Source: Christensenella sp. UBA5893 (lineage in GTDB: Bacteria; Bacillota; Clostridia; Christensenellales; UBA1242). Taken from it: 16,344 bases of DNA. The stretch's first letter is position 1. Each line of letters begins with the position of its first letter. A model generated the notes under the pieces. It ran no database searches and was not told the DNA's origin. It was given only the letters and a program-made list of their open reading frames with translations. The stretch is from NCBI GenBank assembly GCA_002431905.1, contig DJER01000002.1:1-16344 (forward strand). The letters run 5' to 3'. Position numbers and translations under genes: made by a program. Of the stretch, positions 14,754 through 16,344 are shown piece by piece.

Positions 14754-16158
14754 ATGCAGTTTTTGTCAATGTTATGCTTGTGCCTGTTGTTGTTGGCATT
14801 TTTGTATAAGGGTTGCCAGCATCATCAGTCCATGTTCCACTTGGCAAATGAATATTTATGGTTCCTGGTTTAATTTTTGGTGTTTCTATTTTAGTTAATA
14901 CAGTACAATCATCTAAAAAATTATAGCATAATGTTACTTTTGATAGGTCAAAACTGCTTAAATTCAAACTTTCTAAACTACTGCATTTATAAAACATAGA
15001 ATACATATTCGTCACTTTTGATGTGTTAAAGTTACTCACATCCAAACTAGTAAGTCCGCTGCATTCATAAAACATAAAATCCATCATTGTTACATTCGAT
15101 GTATTAAAGTTACCTACATTCAAACCTGTATCTGTAAGTTTACTACAGCTAGCAAACATGTTACTCATATTAGTTACATTTGATGTGTTAAATTTGCTTA
15201 AATCCAAACTGGTAAGTCCGCTACAACCACTAAACATACAACTCATATCTGTCACGTTTGATGTGTCAAATTTGCTTAAATCCAAACTGGTAAGTTTGCT
15301 ACAATTGTAAAACATAGAATTCATATATGTTAATTGTGACGTGCTAAAATTATCTCCAAAAATAATACTTCCCAAATTTTCGCATTCAGAAAATAAGCCA
15401 TAATGTTGTTCAACTGTCTCGCTAGTGGGAACACACATAGTTATTACATTTGATGTATCAAAATTACTTAAATCCAAACTGGCTAAACTGCTACAATTAA
15501 AAAACATTCCAGCCATACGTTCTAATTTTGGTGTTCTAAAACTGCTAATATTTATATTTGTTAAATTGCTACATCCATAAAACATGGCAGACAAATTTGT
15601 TACATTTGATGTATCAAAACTACTTAAATCTAGACTTGTTAAACTACTACATCCATAAAACATGCCTTTCATATCAGTGACATTAGATGTGTCAAACTTA
15701 CTTACATCCAAAGTTGTTAATTTGCTAACGTAGCCATAAAACATATATGCACTATTTTGTGGTAAAACAATTTTATTCCCAATCCTTGAATAAACAACAA
15801 TATCGTACATACTATTTGAATTTAATGTACAATATGCAACATAGGAATCATTAATCTGTTTTTCTGAAGGATTATATCCCACATCAACCAATGTAGTATT
15901 CTCATTTTTTGTAGGTTCTTTAAATGCAAATGTTATTGACTTGAATTTGTTTACGTTTGTGTTTAACTTACCGGCAAGATACGATGTCAAATTGCTGTTA
16001 TACTGTCCTGTTCCATTATACAACTCTGGGACTGTGTATGAGAACTCGCCCGAGATATTGTATGTTATACCAGTTGACGCATACACCCCCATAAATGCTC
16101 CGGCAGAGATAAAACACAAAGATATTAAGAATAAAAAAATTGTTAATTTTTCTTTCAT
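14752..16158 (-). CDS. secreted DUF285 (BspA-type) repeat surface protein
   Basis: The 468-residue protein has a signal peptide (MKEKLTIFLFLISLCFISAGAFMGVYA, cut near residue 27), then STGITYNISGEFSYTV, the same N-terminal motif as in the BspA-like protein. Residues about 45-135 form a unique region. Residues 139-423 contain about ten DUF285 repeats of basically 26 residues, with the pattern MF-x2-CS-x-LTSLDLS-x-FDTSNVT-x-M. DUF285 proteins are LRR-like solenoids found on the surface of Mycoplasma, Bacillota and Bacteroidota, often variable in repeat number. The tail reads PSGTWTDDAGNPYTKMP...TLTKTA, with no sortase motif, so the attachment mode is unknown. ATG 16158 follows AAAGG by 8 nt. 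Expression probably depends on the promoter at 16182-16208, whose spacer holds a G9 tract. The gene is flanked by copies of a dispersed repeat and ends in its own terminator. Confidence 0.9.
   Translation of the reverse strand: MKEKLTIFLFLISLCFISAGAFMGVYASTGITYNISGEFSYTVPELYNGTGQYNSNLTSYLAGKLNTNVNKFKSITFAFKEPTKNENTTLVDVGYNPSEKQINDSYVAYCTLNSNSMYDIVVYSRIGNKIVLPQNSAYMFYGYVSKLTTLDVSKFDTSNVTDMKGMFYGCSSLTSLDLSSFDTSNVTNLSAMFYGCSNLTNINISSFRTPKLERMAGMFFNCSSLASLDLSNFDTSNVITMCVPTSETVEQHYGLFSECENLGSIIFGDNFSTSQLTYMNSMFYNCSKLTSLDLSKFDTSNVTDMSCMFSGCSGLTSLDLSKFNTSNVTNMSNMFASCSKLTDTGLNVGNFNTSNVTMMDFMFYECSGLTSLDVSNFNTSKVTNMYSMFYKCSSLESLNLSSFDLSKVTLCYNFLDDCTVLTKIETPKIKPGTINIHLPSGTWTDDAGNPYTKMPTTTGTSITLTKTA
14890..15744 (-). 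repeat. 78-bp tandem repeats coding the DUF285 solenoid
   Basis: The DNA carries units with 78-bp spacing. The most similar pair, 15180-15226 and 15258-15304, agrees at 44 of 47 positions with an offset of exactly 78 bp. Other units differ more and one is expanded by an insertion (near 15400-15440). Such similarity allows in-frame gain or loss of units. Confidence 0.75.
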
Positions 16159-16181
16159 AAAATATTACCTTTACATAGTAA

Positions 16182-16208
16182 ATTATACAGTACCCCCCCC
16201 CATGTCAA
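16182..16208 (-). promoter_or_regulatory. DUF285 gene promoter with a G9 tract in the spacer
   Basis: On the minus strand a perfect TTGACA (16203-16208) and a perfect TATAAT (16182-16187) are separated by 15 bp: T, nine G (16193-16201), then TACTG. The optimum is 17 bp, so the promoter as sequenced should be weak, and gain of one or two G should raise it. The start site would be near 16175, and AAAGG precedes the ATG at 16158. Confidence 0.8.
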
Positions 16209-16254
16209 TTTTTTGTTGATATTTTTTCAAATTTTTGATTTTTTATTCAATATA

Positions 16255-16344
16255 GTTAAGGTTTCTCATTTGCTCGTCAAGGCGGATCGTCAGTTGAAAT
16301 GACAATTGAGCAGATGAGATTTCTCCAAAGTCACACGTTGGAGT
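16255..16344. repeat. dispersed repeat, copies 2 and 3, with a long inverted repeat
   Basis: The first unit runs from about GGTTTCTC (16260) to GTTGAAATGAC (16303). The second starts at GATGAGATTTCTCC (16313), continues AAAGTCACAC and is cut by the window end. TCTCATTTGCTC (16264-16275) and GAGCAGATGAGA (16308-16319) form a 12-bp inverted repeat with one G-U pair, and GTCA/TGAC pair inside it. No T-run follows, so it is not a plain terminator. Confidence 0.5.

Noticed and set aside
14890..15744. CRISPR-like array because of regular 78-bp spacing
   Set aside because: The units are coding, in frame, and translate to DUF285 repeats; there are no conserved direct repeats with unique spacers.
12626..16158. 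Sortase (LPXTG) anchoring of the two large surface proteins
   Set aside because: Neither C-terminus has an LPXTG-like motif, hydrophobic segment or positive tail.

Overview
The window looks like a piece of chromosome from a low-GC, anaerobic, Gram-positive-type bacterium, most plausibly an uncultured gut member of the Clostridia or a related Bacillota lineage. Four things suggest this: strongly AT-rich DNA with Lys/Asn/Ile-rich proteins, an oxygen-sensitive class III ribonucleotide reductase, Bacillota-style Shine-Dalgarno sites and sigma-A-like promoters, and secreted proteins with BspA-type and DUF285-type repeats. TGA is used as a stop (for example at the end of dapA), so this is not a Mycoplasma-type code. 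The taxonomy is inference.

Layout. (1) Positions 1-1381: an AT-rich leader and a plus-strand HipA-like kinase with its own promoter and a bidirectional terminator. (2) 1380-5724, minus strand: a tightly packed operon asd-dapA-dapB-aspartate kinase-ATP-grasp ligase. It covers the aspartate-to-tetrahydrodipicolinate part of lysine/diaminopimelate synthesis. Successive genes overlap by 4, 4 and 14 nt, and the last follows after a 44-nt gap. The aspartate kinase appears to lack the usual regulatory ACT pair. (3) 5806-7810, minus strand: a lipoprotein with YVYY-type beta repeats and a small secreted protein, each with its own promoter. (4) 8038-8742, plus strand: a membrane-anchored, E/K-rich protein ending in a DUF2188-like domain. 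(5) 8840-11550, minus strand: nrdD-nrdG, with a Crp/Fnr-family regulator (11641-12297) transcribed divergently. A perfect 6-2-6 palindrome between them is centred 41.5 bp upstream of the inferred nrdD start site, the classic place for activation by this family. (6) 12626-16158, minus strand: two large secreted surface-type proteins, one BspA-like and one with DUF285 repeats.

The most striking signal is in part 6. Each large secreted protein gene has a long G tract (10 and 9 G on the coding strand) just upstream. For the DUF285 gene the tract lies between perfect TTGACA and TATAAT boxes and leaves a 15-bp spacer, so gain or loss of G residues would change promoter strength. For the BspA gene the tract lies between TTGACT and TAAACT with a 19-bp spacer. 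This is the architecture of phase-variable surface antigen promoters. The two proteins, and the small secreted protein at 7196-7810, also share a similar N-terminal secretion module. Copies of a short dispersed repeat flank the DUF285 gene.
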